From assembly GCF_958979055.1 (NCBI RefSeq), contig NC_084891.1, positions 27,129,001 to 27,193,000 of the forward strand: 64,000 bases of DNA, written 5' to 3'. Made by a program: the position numbers and the translations under genes. Positions 10,822-24,324 of this stretch are shown here, piece after piece. Position 1 is the first letter of the stretch. Each line of letters begins with the position of its first letter. The notes beneath the pieces are model-generated. The model did no database searches. It saw nothing but the letters and a program-made list of their open reading frames with translations, and was not told the origin of the DNA. This stretch comes from Alnus glutinosa (lineage: Eukaryota; Streptophyta; Magnoliopsida; Fagales; Betulaceae).

Positions 10822-11563
10822 CTCCGTTTGTTTCGGTGTAAAATGATTTCTGGAAAATGATTTCGGTATTTTCCGGTGTTTGGTAGGGGCGAAAATAATG
10901 GTCAACGAAAATCATTTTCGGTTTGACCGTAAAAGCTTTTTTAATTTTCGGAAAACGATTTACGATTTTTAAAACCGTAAATCGTTTTCCGAAATGAAAC
11001 TCTTCGTCCTTACATGCATGTTTGATATCCGATCGTCAGAATTTAACAATTATCAGTCGTCGGAATTCGGTCGGTGTCGGAGTCCGACAACATCCGGTCG
11101 TCGGAATCCAGCCGGAGCCGGAGTCCGAGAACATCCGGTTGCCGGAATCCGGCCACGGGATGACCAAATTCCGGTCGGAATTTACCGGTTTCCGGCCAAG
11201 CCGGCCGGATCTGGACGGATCCGACTATTGATCCAGCCGGATCTGGCCAAAACAGCCAGAATCCGGCCGGATTTGACCGGATCCGGCCATTGATCCGGCC
11301 GGATCCAGAAGATTCCTGCTGGATCTGGGCAAAATGGCTGGGATCCGGCCGGATCCGGTCAAACTTTTCGCCGGATTCCGGCAATAGCGACTGGACGTTG
11401 CTGGATTCCGGCGAGATTTGCCAAACTCTGATTTTTGCATTTCGTAATTTTTTCGTGCGAACCATACACCGAAAAATATTTTCAAGAAAATCATTTTTTT
11501 TGAAAATAATTTCGTCGAAATCATTTTACGACAGAAATCATTTTACGTCGAAAACAAACGGAA
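10822..11563. mobile_element. Non-autonomous DNA element with GC-rich degenerate CCGGAT repeat core
   Basis: Terminal inverted repeats read CTCCGTTTGTTTCGGTGTAA (10822) and, on the other strand from 11563, GTTCCGTTTGTTTTCGACGT, with subterminal blocks AAAATGATTTC on both sides. The core at about 11060-11420 is a degenerate array of CCGGAT/ATCCGG units, much more GC-rich than its surroundings. Apparent ORFs there (for example 11043-11465 on the minus strand) are low-complexity by-products. Flanks resemble each other weakly (tattttaag versus aattttaaa), so target duplication is only suggestive. Confidence 0.6.
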
Positions 11564-11943
11564 CACAATTTTAAACGCTAAGTTATGATTTTAAAGGTCA
11601 AATTGTAATTTCGTCAAACCTCTAACCATATTTTTAAAAATTTACATCTTCAAATTACGTATTTTAAAATTAACAATGCAAATTCTTGTAGCACAAAATA
11701 TCACCCATTACTATGAAATTTCCAAAGCCACGATCGCGACAGAACTCAACATACTGTGCAAGTTATCTATAATCTCTCTCTGTCGCACTCCCTCCCTCCC
11801 TTTTCGATAGAGATCCGAGTGCATAGCGAGACTCGTCAGAGAGTCTCAGACCTTGAAGCGCCGCCAAGGGCTCTCTCACCCTTAAGGCACTCTTTGGGAT
11901 ACAAAACCTTTTCTTTTCCTTTTGTTGTGTTTTTGGTTCGACC

Positions 11944-14900
11944 ATGGACGTTGATCCCCGCCACTACGAGCACGTTGTGAGTTTCTGATGCCCCATTCGT
12001 TCAACCTCTTGAAATTTATGTTTAAGCATGTGGGGAGGTTTTTATTTTGTAGTCCTACAGAGAAAGATCTTTCTATGCAAAATTAGATTTCATTTACTGT
12101 GATAATTGCCTCTGTTTCATCGCATTGCTTATGATGTTGACCCTTTTCTAGATTAATCATCGGAACCCCAATTTAATGTTTTCTTGTTCAAAGTTTTTTT
12201 TTTTTTTCTTCTTCTTCTTATTGTACAATGGGTTCGATAGTACGGTGAAATTGTTTGCAAAGGTTTACCTTGTAATTAACGTTGTCATAAGTTTTCCCAG
12301 ACCCAATTTACACGACACCCCCGGGCCTGATATTTTGGTGGAATACATGGATCCTTATATCCTGCAAGCATTTATATGAGTCCATGTATTGATTGCTATA
12401 TATAATTTGGACAGTGGCGTGAGCAAGTTGTATTTGACGCGTAAAATGCTTCCACTTCTGGGTGTTGGGTTCTTCCTGTAAATGTCTGATCTGTTCTTTG
12501 AGCTTATATGACATTAGGACATGCATATTGCTGATCACAACTTTGGCTCATAGCGTTTGGAACACAATCTTGTGTGTGAAAATATTCGTACTTGGTACTG
12601 GTCCTACTGGATGTGGCTCTTATGGAATACGCGGCCTGTGCTTCGCGTATTTGTTTTGTATAAGACTCACAGTTTATAAGACTGTAATATTACTGATGGT
12701 GCAATTGTAAAGATACTTACCGGCGTATTTTCTGTGGTGCTCAAGAAGAACAAATTCGACATCTGAGATGTATCTTTTTAGGATTCGAGGCAGCTTCTGG
12801 TTTGAGAATTAATTTAGGAAAATCAGAAATTGTTCCAATTGGTGGAGTAGAGGATGTCGAAAGGTTGGCTAATCTTCTTGGATGTAGGGTTGCTTCTTTG
12901 CCTATGACTTACTTGGGTTTGCCGTTGGGTGCTTCTTACAAGTCCAATTCCATTTGAAATGGTGTTATTGAAAAAATGGAAAGGAGGTTGGCGGGGTGGA
13001 AGCGGATGTACTTGTCGAAGGGTGCCCGGTTGACTCTTATTAAAAGTATGCACTCCAACATTCCCACTTATTACTTATCTTTGTTTCCTATTCCAGTGAG
13101 GGTGGCTAATCGTCTTGATAAAATTCAAAAGAATTTTCTTTGGGGAGGCACTGGTGGCGAGAAAAAATTTCACCTAGTGAATTGGAACAAGATATGTACG
13201 TCTTTGTATGCAGGTGGGTTGGGAGTTCACAATCTCATCCAGTTCAATCGAGCGCTCTTGGGTAAATGGTTGTGGAGATATGGTAGGGAGAGAGAGGCTT
13301 TATGGCGGTTGGTGATTGATGCCAAATTCCAGAGTCTAGAGGGTGGGTGGTGTTGAAAGAAGTTTCGGGTTCTTTCGGAGTGGGTGTATGGAAACATATA
13401 AGGAGGGGTGGGAGAAATTCCGCAATTTCGTTCGTTTTGATGTGGGGAGTGGATCAAATATTAGCTTTTGGCAAGATAGGTGGTGTGGGGATGGTTCCTT
13501 GAAGCAATGCTTTCCGGCTCTTTTTACTATAGTAAGGAACAAAGATGCGTTGGTGGCGGATAATTTGGTGGTTCATAATGGTGTAATTCTGTGGAATGTT
13601 CTTTTCACGAGACAAATCCAGGATTGGGAGATGGATATGGTCCTTTCTTTCTTCGATCAATTATATTCCACTTCGATTCGTCAAGGAGAGAGTGATAGAT
13701 TAGTGTGGAATCCCTCCAAAAAAGGTTTTTTTGAGGTGAGATCCTTCTACGATGAGCTCATTAAGGAAGATGGCCCTTATTTTCCTTGGAAGAATATTTG
13801 GCGTGTTAAGGCTCCAACAAGGGTGGCTTTCTTCGTTTGGTCAGCGGCTTTGGGCAAAATATTGACGCATGATAACTTGCGTAAGAGGAATGTAATAGTA
13901 ATGGAGTGGTGTTGTTTATGTCAGAAGAGTGGGGAGTCTATTGATCACTTGTTGCTTCATTGCGAGGTATCCCGGGCTCTTTGGAGCTACATTCTTATTT
14001 TATTTGGGGTTGAGTGGGTTATGCCACGAATGGTGTTGGAGTTGTTAAAGAGTTGGGGAGCGGCTATGGGGAGTGGTCAGGCTATAGTGGCTTGGCGTTT
14101 GGCTCCTTTGTGCTTGTTGTGGTGTATTTGGAGGGAGCGGAATGCTCGTCTGTTTGAAGATATAGAGACATCTATGGTGGAGCTTCGGAAGCGGCTGATC
14201 GATACTTTATATTTTTGGATAGCGCCACACCATAGTTCGATTGTATTTACTTATGTTGATTTCTTAAATTTATTTTCTGTTCGACCCTGATAGGGGCTCT
14301 CTTGTATACTTCTCGTGTATAAGGGTTGCGCCCCTTTGCGCTTTTTAATAAATGGCTATTACTTATAAAAAAAAAAGATACTTACCGGCGTGTCATTATG
14401 TTCTGTTTAAGGAAACTAAACCTACATGTTAAATGGGCATTGGTAGACCTAATGCCTGTAGATTTGGATTATCTACAGTCACTGGAGAGTTCTAATACCC
14501 TTCATAAGCCTTTTCTATATGTGGGATCCACCTTAAATGTGGACTCACAATACAATAAATGCTTTTGAAGTGCACCAGACATCTTCAATTACTGGAGAGG
14601 ATCTATACCTCCTGTTTGCATTGTTGTCTCAAGGTCTTCTATTAGTTTCCTTTCTAGTATTATGATTTTATTTTCATATGCATCTTTTTTCCTTCAAATG
14701 ATGAAAATCCGCTATGAAAAATCATCATTGGGCTGTTTCTTTAATACTGGACCTCTATTAGGCTTATCTTTCAAAATTTTAGGGATTTTTTTCTTTACGT
14801 TGACAGGCTATCAATGACAATGACGTCCGCAACGTTGTTCTATCATATCTTGTTCACAATTGCTTTAATGAAACCGTAGAGTCGTTTGTTGCTTGCACTG

Positions 14901-17083
14901 GGATGAAGCAGCCTGCTGATTATCTGGAGGACATGGAGAAAAGAAAAAGTAAGTGAAATTATTCTTTGAGTAATACTATATACAACACCACTTTCCCACT
15001 ATACAGACGTGACATTGCCAATCTACCGTTGGATTTTTTTTTTCTCCTTTTAATGAAGGTTGATCAAAGGATTGATTGAAAGTGTCACGTGGATAGTGGT
15101 GTGGTATATAACATTACTCTTGCTCTTTTGGTTGGGAAAGTAGGATTCAGAGCTTTTAAGTTTCTCAAAGACAGCATTGTTAAAATTGGTTACTCACACT
15201 TCTGGAGCACATACCTATATTTGTTGCACGCATCAAGCATTTACATCTTGTTACTGAATTTTCATTGTAGTTTCTATAGATGCTTATATGGGGGTAAGCA
15301 CTTTATGCATTAAATGAAAGAATTTTAGGTACCCTCAAAGTTGGTTGTTTGACTAGCATGGTGGAGCATTGAACACCTAAATAGAAACATTGTTTCTGGA
15401 GTGGCTGCAAATTTCTTGTAGATATCTCAGTGAGATTGAGTGTTAAGTTATTGGGATTGCTTCACAATTGGCTGTATGGCATGCATATTGATTTAGTGGA
15501 TGGCTGGATGCCTACATGGGAAAAAGTCTCTAAGTGTTGCTTACCCTTCCACGTTGCTGCAAATATCTGGTCATACTTTAATGTGGCTGTATGCCTTGCT
15601 GATCAATCTGCTTAAAATGTTTATATTTTTGTCATAGATTTGTGGCAACACCTACTTTGGGGACAACTGTAGAAAAAATTAATATGGATTCTGCTGACTT
15701 TATTTGTCCTTTTTCTTATTTATTTCCGTAGAAAGTAGTCATCAATATTTTATTTTATGTCCTTGTATCTATTGAGTACTTGTTTGATGATGCTTCCAAT
15801 TATATCATTTTTGGTCAGGAATTTTTTGTTTTGCCCTGGAGGGAAATGCACTAAAGGCCATTGAGCTGACAAATGAGCTGGCACATGACTTGGTAGAAAA
15901 AAATGAGGACTTGCATTTTGATCTATTGGGCATTCATTTTGGTGAACTTGTCCGCTCTAGAAAATGGTAACCAGAGTAGCAATGACATTTCCAAGAGATG
16001 AGCTACGTGTTTCCTGTTTTATAAATTTTTGTTTCCTTGCCAGCACAGAAGCTTTGGAGTTTGCTATGACGAAGTTGACCCCTTTTGGGAGGATGCAAAA
16101 GTACATTGTAAAACTTGAAGTATGTTTCTTTTTTAGTCAAATTTTGTTGGCTACTTCCACAGCATTTATCTGTTTTATCGTAATGAAATGCATTTGTTGT
16201 TGCCATCAGGACTTTATGACACTGCTTGCGTATGAAGAGCTAGATAAAGCCCCAATGTTTCGTCTGCTTAGCTTGGAGCACAGGCAGCAAGTTGCAGATA
16301 ATTTGAATCGGGCAATTCTAGGTTTGTTACTTGATTTCCTATGTGCTGTTGTGTACCCTTTTCTAAGGATGCTCAGAAGATTTATGTTTTCCCTGCAAGG
16401 ATCTGTTGCTGAGTATATATTATTGTCACACAATCTATAATATCAATACTTTGATTAATTAATGTGTTTCTTGTGGCTAATGATTAATGTCAGCTCACAT
16501 GAACCTGCCCAGCTACACAGCAATGGAAAGGCTGATACAACAGACAACAGTAGTTAGACAATGCTTAAGTCAAGAGCTTGGCAAGGTAAGATGCAGTTGA
16601 TGAAATCTCTTTCTGAAAGGCTCCACATTTTGGCTAATTTCTGGTCATATAGTAATTTCTGGCATAGTTTATCTTGTTATATCCCTGGAAACAGGAAGAG
16701 TAAAACTAAATTGGAATTGGATTTCCTACTTTTTAAAGGTTGTGCTTTTCTCTCTCTCTCTCTCTCTATAAATTTATTTTTAAACAAGAGTGGCAGAATT
16801 AGTGACACTTGTTTTAGTAGTAAATTCCTCGACATTGAACTGACTTGATGTTCTCAAACTGATGCATGAGGCACTAATTTTTTTTAAAAAAAGCATTAAG
16901 TCAATATTACATCTTTGTCGATTAAATAGTGGCCAGAACCAGCTCCATGAACAGGGGAATCCATTTACAGCACATGAAATATGAATGAGCAGAAGTAATG
17001 GGTGAATTTACTCTCTTTTTTTTTTTGTGGTTTAGCAGGATCCGCTTCCAACATTTTCCTTGGAGAATTTTCTCAAAAGCTAA
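11944..17083 (+). CDS. LisH-CTLH-CRA domain protein (RanBPM/GID8-like family), 7 exons
   Basis: Exons are 11944-11976, 14807-14948, 15819-15966, 16044-16119, 16210-16321, 16494-16585 and 17039-17083. All junctions are GT-AG, phases close, and the product is 215 aa. A LisH helix pair lies near residues 14-46 ([22 protein letters not shown]). A CTLH segment follows ([20 protein letters not shown], then [15 protein letters not shown]). The CRA part includes [30 protein letters not shown] and [18 protein letters not shown], and the protein ends ENFLKS. Such proteins are subunits or scaffolds of the CTLH/GID ubiquitin ligase; LisH mediates dimerisation. From memory it matches Arabidopsis At1g06060 in size and sequence. 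Intron 1 (2.8 kb) carries a same-strand LINE and intron 2 a MITE; neither disturbs a splice site. The 5' leader near 11770 is CT-rich. The start ATG has a good context (accATGG). Confidence 0.9.
12711..14391 (+). mobile_element. 5'-truncated LINE (L1 type) in intron 1, with 16-bp target duplication
   Basis: The element body 12727-14375 is flanked by identical 16-bp duplications AGATACTTACCGGCGT (12711-12726 and 14376-14391) and ends in a 10-A tail. Coding remnants run from the RT tail ([28 protein letters not shown]) through a linker ([15 protein letters not shown]) to the zf-RVT region ([20 protein letters not shown], then CCLCQ and [14 protein letters not shown]). The catalytic YADD box is missing through 5' truncation. 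The frame has a TGA at 12955 and a shift near 13350. Perfect target copies imply a fairly recent insertion, and same-sense orientation could affect splicing or polyadenylation of the host gene. Confidence 0.93.
14968..15119. mobile_element. MITE in intron 2 of the LisH gene (GAGTAAT family)
   Basis: Starts GAGTAATACTATATACAACA and ends with the complement of GAGTAATGTTATATACCACA, about 25 bp of inverted repeat around a roughly 100-bp core. Flanking 9-mers ttattcttt and ttgctcttt match at 7 of 9, consistent with Mutator-type 9-bp target duplication. Confidence 0.7.
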
Positions 17084-18044
17084 TAAATGGATGAAGCGTT
17101 TGAAGCATTGCTGGCCAGGGTGGGGGAGGCATATTCAGCTTGAGCTTTTGTTGCCGTGTATGGATTTGGTTTAAGGTTTGGTCGTGACTAAAAAGGAGTC
17201 ATCAATGCCTGCTCATCTATAAAAAGACACAGAGTGGGCTGTCTCTTGTATTTGTTTTCCTGCTTTTAGTGAGTGGGCTGCCCCTTCCTCTCGCATGCTC
17301 TAGGAGAACTATGATTGCCCTTAACTTCATGCAAAATGGGCTTGTCTTAATTAGCAATTTAGTTGATCCACCTGTGTGGCTTGTACATGTTGCCTTGCTT
17401 ATTATACAGACATTAGGGAATCCAGAATATTTTGTAATCTCAGGTTTTCAATTGATCTATCCTAAGAATTTCAGTTTTGTTGCTTAATATAAGATTCTAT
17501 GGATCCGGGGTTTACTCTCCACTTCTGCTTCGGTAATATTTCAAATTCGCGAGTCCAAAGTGACCTTTATAATTTATGACATATTTTTATGATTTTCTAA
17601 TTATATAAATATATTATAATTCCCAAAGGGGTTAATCAAGCCCAACTCCCTGTCTCCCTTTATCAAGTGATGTATCACTAACTCATGAGATAATGACACA
17701 TTTTTTAAAATAATAAATCTCATCTATGATTGACACATCGTTCGGAAATTAACTTTTGAATAAAAAAAAGTTTGGTAATTATCACTTCTCTTAAAATTTT
17801 GGTTTACATTTCAAAGTGACGACGTTTTAGCTAATAGGGCAGACCGCATTCGCTTTTACCAAAAGAGGGCGGCATTCTTTTAAACGACAAGCCGTATCCA
17901 CCACTAAAAAGACGGGTAAAAAGCAATCAATGCCGTATTAAAACAAGACGCGCGGTTTCACGGTCTCATAAACGGTCAGCGATTCCAGCTTCTCCCTCCC
18001 TCTGACACTCTCCCACTGACGAGGCTGCTCTGCTCTTTCAGATA
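17084..18044. other. Spacer between LisH and Obg genes
   Basis: Contains the LisH gene 3' UTR and the Obg promoter/leader. The leader is pyrimidine-rich just before the start (about 17985-18040). No other coding sequence seen. Confidence 0.5.
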
Positions 18045-21000
18045 ATGCTTTCTCTTATTGCTCAACAATCCTTACCTTCGTATCTCAACGTACGCTTTGA
18101 TAAGAACACGTTTTCCTCCGCTCGAATTTTCCGGGAAAGGTATTCTTTCTTTCTTTCTTGAGAAGAACTTTCTTGTTTCGTTTTTATTTTTCGAGTTTTT
18201 CTTTCTTCAATGAAATGAGCTGACAGTTCTTGAAAATTAAAGAAAACCCCTAATTTGATGGCGCGTATTGTCGCGTGGAAAATCTGCAAGAAAATTATGA
18301 GAAAGGATAGATACAATTTGGTTCAGCAAGTTTGTGGTTGAGATTTTCTCGGGCCTTGGATGGTTAAGATGTCGAAGAGATTTGAAATTTATTCCATTAT
18401 TTTTGTTCTTCCCCTAACTTTTCGCAGCAATATGACGAGGGAATTACTGGAATTACAGTCTCGTTGATGGGTTCTATTTTTCCAGAGTTGTAATTGGCAC
18501 TTTTATGAAGGCACCCGGTGTTTGAGTTTTTAACCACTGAGTTTGTGGTGATTTATATATGCTTGACAAATAGTGATGCGAATGTGCTTTAACTGCACTA
18601 TCACAAGATACATAAGTTTTCTGAAGCTATTTACCACCGAAACAAGACTAAGGCAAAACTGGAAGAACTATGTTTTAGGTGTGAACTTATGAAATAAACA
18701 TGGTTATTTCCATTGAAACCCCCCATTTCTATGATTAAACTGAACATAGTTATTTCCATTGAAATCCTTCATTTCTATAATTGAACTGGGAATCTCTTAT
18801 ACAACATCTTTTGCTTTATTTTTCTCGTGTCTTCTTATTGCAGTAGTAGATCCGAAGGCCTTCTTATCTATAGGCATGGTCGACTCAGAAGCAACTCTGG
18901 AAATTTTGCATTCTATTCAGTTAAGTGCAGACTTGCCAGGGCGAGCGAGTCTCCTTCCTCAAGCACTGATACATTGATAAAGGAACCTCACAAGTATTTT
19001 GATCAGGTTGTCATCACAGTTCGTGCGGGAGATGGAGGCCATGGTGCTATTCTTAACATGCCTAATCAGAGGGCTGGTAAGTCTCAAGGAAAACATGACA
19101 AAGAGAAGGCAAGGAAGAAAAGTTTGTATAAAAGGGATTTTGATGGGTCACTTATCCTTCCTATGGGTGGGCATGGAGGTGATGTCGTAATATATGTGGA
19201 TGAAGGTAAAGATTCATTATTGGAATTTCACAAGAAAGGCCGGTATAATGCAAAACGTGGCGGAAATGTTGATGCAATGGGTGTTTTGACTTCACAGTTG
19301 CATGATGGATTCTCTGCACCAACTTTGCGTATTCCTGTGCCTTTAGGTTTGTATGTTATATGGTTTCGTTTTTTTTTTTTTTTCCTGAGCGGTTTGAATG
19401 ATATATTGTTAATTTTGTGAAACATATCTGCCAGAATTATATTGGAGAATGTCCTTTATTAGATGTGATTATGAAGGTCGTTCCCCCTTCCCTTTATTAT
19501 CTCCAGTTCAAACAAGGATGAGAATCTGATAGGATTGTCAATACTCATCCATACATTTGGAAAAAGTAGCAACTTCCATGTGTGTTCTCTCATTATATGA
19601 GCTAATGTGCCAGGAACGGTTGTGAAACGTAAACGGGGGAAGTTGTTGGCTGATCTAGCGCGTCCAGGTGACGAAGTCCTTGTTGCAAGGGGTGGACAAG
19701 GAGGGGTAAGGAAATCAATTTTTTTTTTTTTTAAATTATTTGTCTTAGTTTAAGATTAAGTGCATAGCATTTGTGACTTTTTATTACCTCACTGATGCAT
19801 GTGCCATATTTGCTATTTCTTTCTTTTATTCCTTTTTAGTAATATTCTTCTTTGATGTTAAGTCATTCTGGTCTAAGATGTTTCACTCTAAAGTTTCAGC
19901 TCATTGGGAATTAAAAGATTTTGTACTAAAACTTTACATGCATGTTTAATGGGCCTCCTGGTTATCATCTGGGTCTAAAGCACATTTTTAAATTGTATGC
20001 TTAATATTAACATGTAATTGACATCTAGTTTTCTTTATTTTATGTTATTTACATTTTATTTTTTGTTGCAGATTAGCTTGGTAGATTTGCCAGAGCATCA
20101 AAGGAAAAAGTTGTTGGCTTTGACCACAAATGTGATGAGAGATGATAGTGATAAGGTAAAAAATGGTGATTTAATTTTGTGTAGTGGATCTTTGAATCTT
20201 CCCTTCCCCCTCCCCTTGGGGACAAAAAATTGTGTAGTGGATCTCCATTGAGACATGTTCAGGCTCAATTTTTCTTCTTCTTCGTGCATTTTTTTCGGAG
20301 AATCTAATCAAAACTTTTCTTGGTTGGGGCATGTTGAATTGATCTTCTTGCGAGTTAAATGCCTGATAGAGGATGAAATCACCCATAGCTTCTTTAGTGT
20401 TGTTTTAATTGGATCAAGCAACTACTCATCTGTCAAATTGTGTTGAGTAATCAGAACTCCTCCTATAAGAACATGGAGGATGTGGTCATGGGTTCAAGAT
20501 TCATGGGTCACATGTTTAACTTAACATTAAGTGAAAAGTGAATTGCCTCCATGCTTTCATACAGCGACTTTTAGTTTTAATCATTTTTTTATTGTTTATA
20601 GGACCTGCTCAAGTAGAGTATTTGTACCCTGTACTTCACCTGTAACTACAATTTGTTTGGGCAGTCAAGATTTATGAGTGAGTCCTTTCATATCACAAAT
20701 ATATGTTAATCTTTTCTAATATCTTGCAGGTTTTGGTTCTTGGTCAACCTGGGGAGGAGGTTAGTTTGGAGTTGATTCTCCGAGTTGTTGCTGATGTTGG
20801 TTTAGTTGTAAGTCTTGCTTATTTCCTTTTCGTTTTATGCATGTTTGTATCATGGTTTTCTTATGGATATGTGCTTTCCTGGTGATGCTGTTTCTATTTG
20901 AAGTAATGATACTCAAATTTTAATGATTATTGTATATGATAAAAGTTCAATGAAAGAATTGTGCTCAGTACTTACCACGAACAGGCAATATATGACCCAA

Positions 21001-23473
21001 ACTGGAAAACTTGCTCAGCATTATTTGTCAAACCAGATTGACCTGTGTCCTACCTGATCTTGATTTTCAGACACAGTTTGCCTTGTCCTAATCAACCTAA
21101 CACAATTCAGTTTTAGCCTGATGCTTTGACCAATTTTTGGGTAGGAAACTTTTGCATGGTAGCGTCTAATAATTTTCAGTTATAATTGTGTAGTAGAATT
21201 TATTGTCAAATAAAGAATAAGAAGGATAATGGAAAATGGAAAAACCAACAAAGTTCCTTCTTTACATTCAAGGATGAAGTCATTCCAATTGATTTAGTTA
21301 AATATATTTCGCATGCTCTTACTTGTAAAAGTTAGTATTATTGTCTTTTAGATTACTAGAGGTTTACTTGCTCTTGTTGTAGGGACTTCCAAATGCTGGA
21401 AAGTCAACCCTTTTGGCAGCCATTACTCTTGCAAGACCTGATATTGCTGATTATCCTTTCACAACATTAATGCCAAACCTTGGACGCCTTAATGGGGATC
21501 CTAGTCTAGGGGCAGGAATGTACTCATCTGAAGCAACATTGGCTGATTTGCCTGGTCTTATAGAAGGTGCTCATCTAGGGAAGGTATGGCATGTTTTTCA
21601 TCTTTATTGCCTGCTTATTATAAAGCTAAAAGTTTGCTTAATTTGAAATCTGTATCATCCTTCAGGGTCTTGGTCGCAATTTCTTGAGGCATCTAAGGAG
21701 GACTCGGCTATTGGTTCATGTTGTTGATGCAGCTGCTGAGAACCCTGTTAATGACTACAGAACAGTTAAAGAAGTATGTGTTTCTTTCTATAATTATACT
21801 AGATTTTTAACTGCTAGCATTGTCGGTTCCACTTGGTTACTCAGAATTTGTGGTTATAAATATCATTGCGGTGGATGGTGATTTACATTAGATTTGTATT
21901 CAGTTGACCCTCACTAGATACATGTTGTTGATCAAATCCAGATCCGTATTTTCAGGTCTTTATAACTGGGTCTTGGGAGATCCAACACCAGTAATGATTG
22001 TTAGTTGTAGTTTTCTTTTCTGGTCCATTTTAGCAAACTTTATTATGTAAAAAGTAATATCTAGACATATTTGTGATACATGTTTGAAATCCAGTTTTTT
22101 AATTCCTAAGAGAGTTTTTTTCCAAGAAAGGGAAAAAGAAAAATTGCTTCTTTCCCTTTTTATGTGTCGCTTTTCAAGGAAGAGAGTTGCTAGCACTGGG
22201 GTTTGAGATTGTAGGTAAAGCTGAGTGGCAAATTAGAATTATGATTTTGAGTGGTCACATTTGAAGGCAAAAAGCCTAAGATGTCTAGATCTTGAACTTT
22301 ATCCATTGTGGTTAGCTATCCCTGGGAGTTCTAATGTGAAACCCAATGAGAATAACTTATCATGTGCTTATTCCTTTATATTTAACTTTTTGTTCTTTCA
22401 CGTATAAAAGATAGATTCACGGTCTTGCAGGAATTGCGAATGTACAATCCTGAGTACCTTGAACGACCATACATTGTGGTGCTAAATAAGATTGACCTTC
22501 CAGAGGTATATGCCTGTGATTGTTCTTTTTCAGGTTTGGGAGCCCAGTATTTAGTACTAATCTTGCTTTTCCCAATGCTATACATATATATTCATATAAA
22601 ATGTAGGATATCTTCAGTTTTTATTTAAAATTAAGATTTATGCTGACTATTGTTCCAGGCAGTGGACAGGCTTCCATCTTTGACTGAAGAAATAATGAAG
22701 ATTGGAAGTGATGGCGTATCTACTGAGCCAGAAATAAGCACTGACGATGCTTGTCTGTCATTTCCCTCTGAAGGTGGACAATCAGATGTATCTTATCCAG
22801 AGATTAGTAGTAAAGATAAAAAGGATAAAGAAATCGAGGACTATCCATGCCCTCTTGCTGTTGTAGGAGTTAGTGTTCTGTAAGTTCTTTACATTGTTTT
22901 TATATGTTTCCTAATAATTGAACTATATGTCTTGCCTCATGTCTTGACTGTAGAAGCAAAAGGAGATTCTTGGAGAAACCTTCCCCCCCCCCCCCCCCCC
23001 ACCAAATGTCTTGATTGTAGAGAGTCCCTTAATTTTTTCCCTCTTCTTAACGTGTATTTTCTGAGGTGACTTGTTTGCTGCTTTTGTACTTGTAGGAGTA
23101 GTGGTACCTCTTTACTGCAGTCGCTAACAAGGTTGCTTGTTCCCAAGTCAGCTCATAATTTATAATTAGCTTTAGTAGCTAAATTACTTTTCATTTTTTT
23201 TTTGGGTAGAGAATATCAGGGCAAGTGCACGGTGATATTGTTGCTGGAAGTATGCATCATCATGTCACTAATGTGTTTTAAAGAGATCATAGTTCGTGGT
23301 TCTTTTGTCTTCCCCCCTTTGGTTCCAAGAGAAGCATAACTAACTGTATGTCATTTTGTGTTGTTTATTGCAGGAAAGGCATGAGGATAAATGAGATGTT
23401 GAAGGAGATAAGGGTAGGCTTGAGGAAGTGCAGAGATCCCGATGAAGCTTTGGAGTTGAGTGTACGACCATGA
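18045..23473 (+). CDS. OBGM: Obg/CgtA-type GTPase, organellar (OBGM/OBGC2-like), 10 exons
   Basis: Exons are 18045-18139, 18844-19346, 19614-19705, 20072-20155, 20730-20807, 21383-21583, 21666-21773, 22431-22505, 22659-22879 and 23374-23473. All introns are GT-AG and the product is 518 aa. Residues 1-75 are basic and Ser-rich, like a transit peptide. The glycine-rich Obg fold starts near residue 83 ([44 protein letters not shown]). The GTPase domain has G1 GLPNAGKS (285-292), G2 DYPFTT (307-312), G3 DLPGLIEGA (339-347) and G4 NKID (406-409), with a G5-like VVGVSVLKG. Obg GTPases bind the large ribosomal subunit late in assembly, so an organelle ribosome role is expected. Mitochondrial rather than plastid targeting is inferred from resemblance to OBGM and is not proved here. 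A Ser/Asp-rich insert (about residues 430-470) precedes G5. Intron 9 holds an 18-C homopolymer. Confidence 0.92.
22983..23000. repeat. Poly(C) run of 18 in Obg intron 9
   Basis: Uninterrupted C homopolymer followed by ACC. Its length is likely to be unreliable in any assembly. Confidence 0.9.
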
Positions 23474-24324
23474 GAGTGTTCTTAAAGTTTCTGCCAATTT
23501 GCACCACCTCTTTTACGCCCTTTGGTAATTTTGGTCCAGCTATTGTTTATACACTGCAAATAGTCATTTTTGTACGTGTCAGTTAGTGTCTATCCATATA
23601 TGTTCTCTGCAATTAGTTTACGGAAATACTGCATATATACAAGCATGTACAGGTAGTGGTTGGATGGTATAAGTGCAGCTGTTTTGGGATAGGGTTGGGC
23701 CATAAGAATGATGAGAATTTGGGAGGATTTTATGTTTAGAAAGTAATTGAGCTAATCTTAAAATATTGTCAAAATGTAATTAAATTTTTTTTATGTTACC
23801 TTTCTATATTCTTAGCTTATTTATGTTACTTTAAAAAAAAAGACTCGTACATTATGCTTGTATGGCGGCGCACAATAGTCCTCATTTTTTTTCTTCTAAT
23901 TTTGCTGAATTTCTAGACTTGTATTCTTCTTTTCCTACTTTTTATTAGGGATCTCTCTTATATACTTTGTGTACTTGGATTGTGCTCTGTGTTTTCTATT
24001 GAGATTGATTGAGATCAGACTTTGCTTGCTCAGACAAGATGATTTTAACTGATCCAATGCCTTTTCTCTTTGCTATGAATTCGTAAGTTGATGTGGGATT
24101 AGGCCTTGGTCTCCGTAGTTGCGAGCCACCACAACCAAATTCAGGGGGGGTTTTAGAATTTGAACCAAATATCTACACATATATTCATTAACAGCACTTT
24201 AAGCTCGGTTATTATTAGTAGATAGAGAATGCACCATGAGAAATCAGGTGACTAACTGAGACTGCCATGTTTGTTGCTCACGTGACAATGAACCTGCTTG
24301 AAACATGCAGGATTGGGGTCGTTG
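23474..24324. other. Spacer downstream of Obg gene
   Basis: Obg 3' UTR followed by AT-rich sequence. No coding segment recognised. Confidence 0.5.

Noticed and set aside
11043-11465. Pro/Ser/Arg-rich ORFs in the CCGG region
   Set aside because: Long open frames are caused by the GC-rich CCGGAT repeat; sequence is low complexity on all frames.
13343-14290. 315-codon ORF as a host gene
   Set aside because: It is the zf-RVT tail of a LINE with target-site duplications and a poly(A) tail, frameshifted from the upstream part of the same element.
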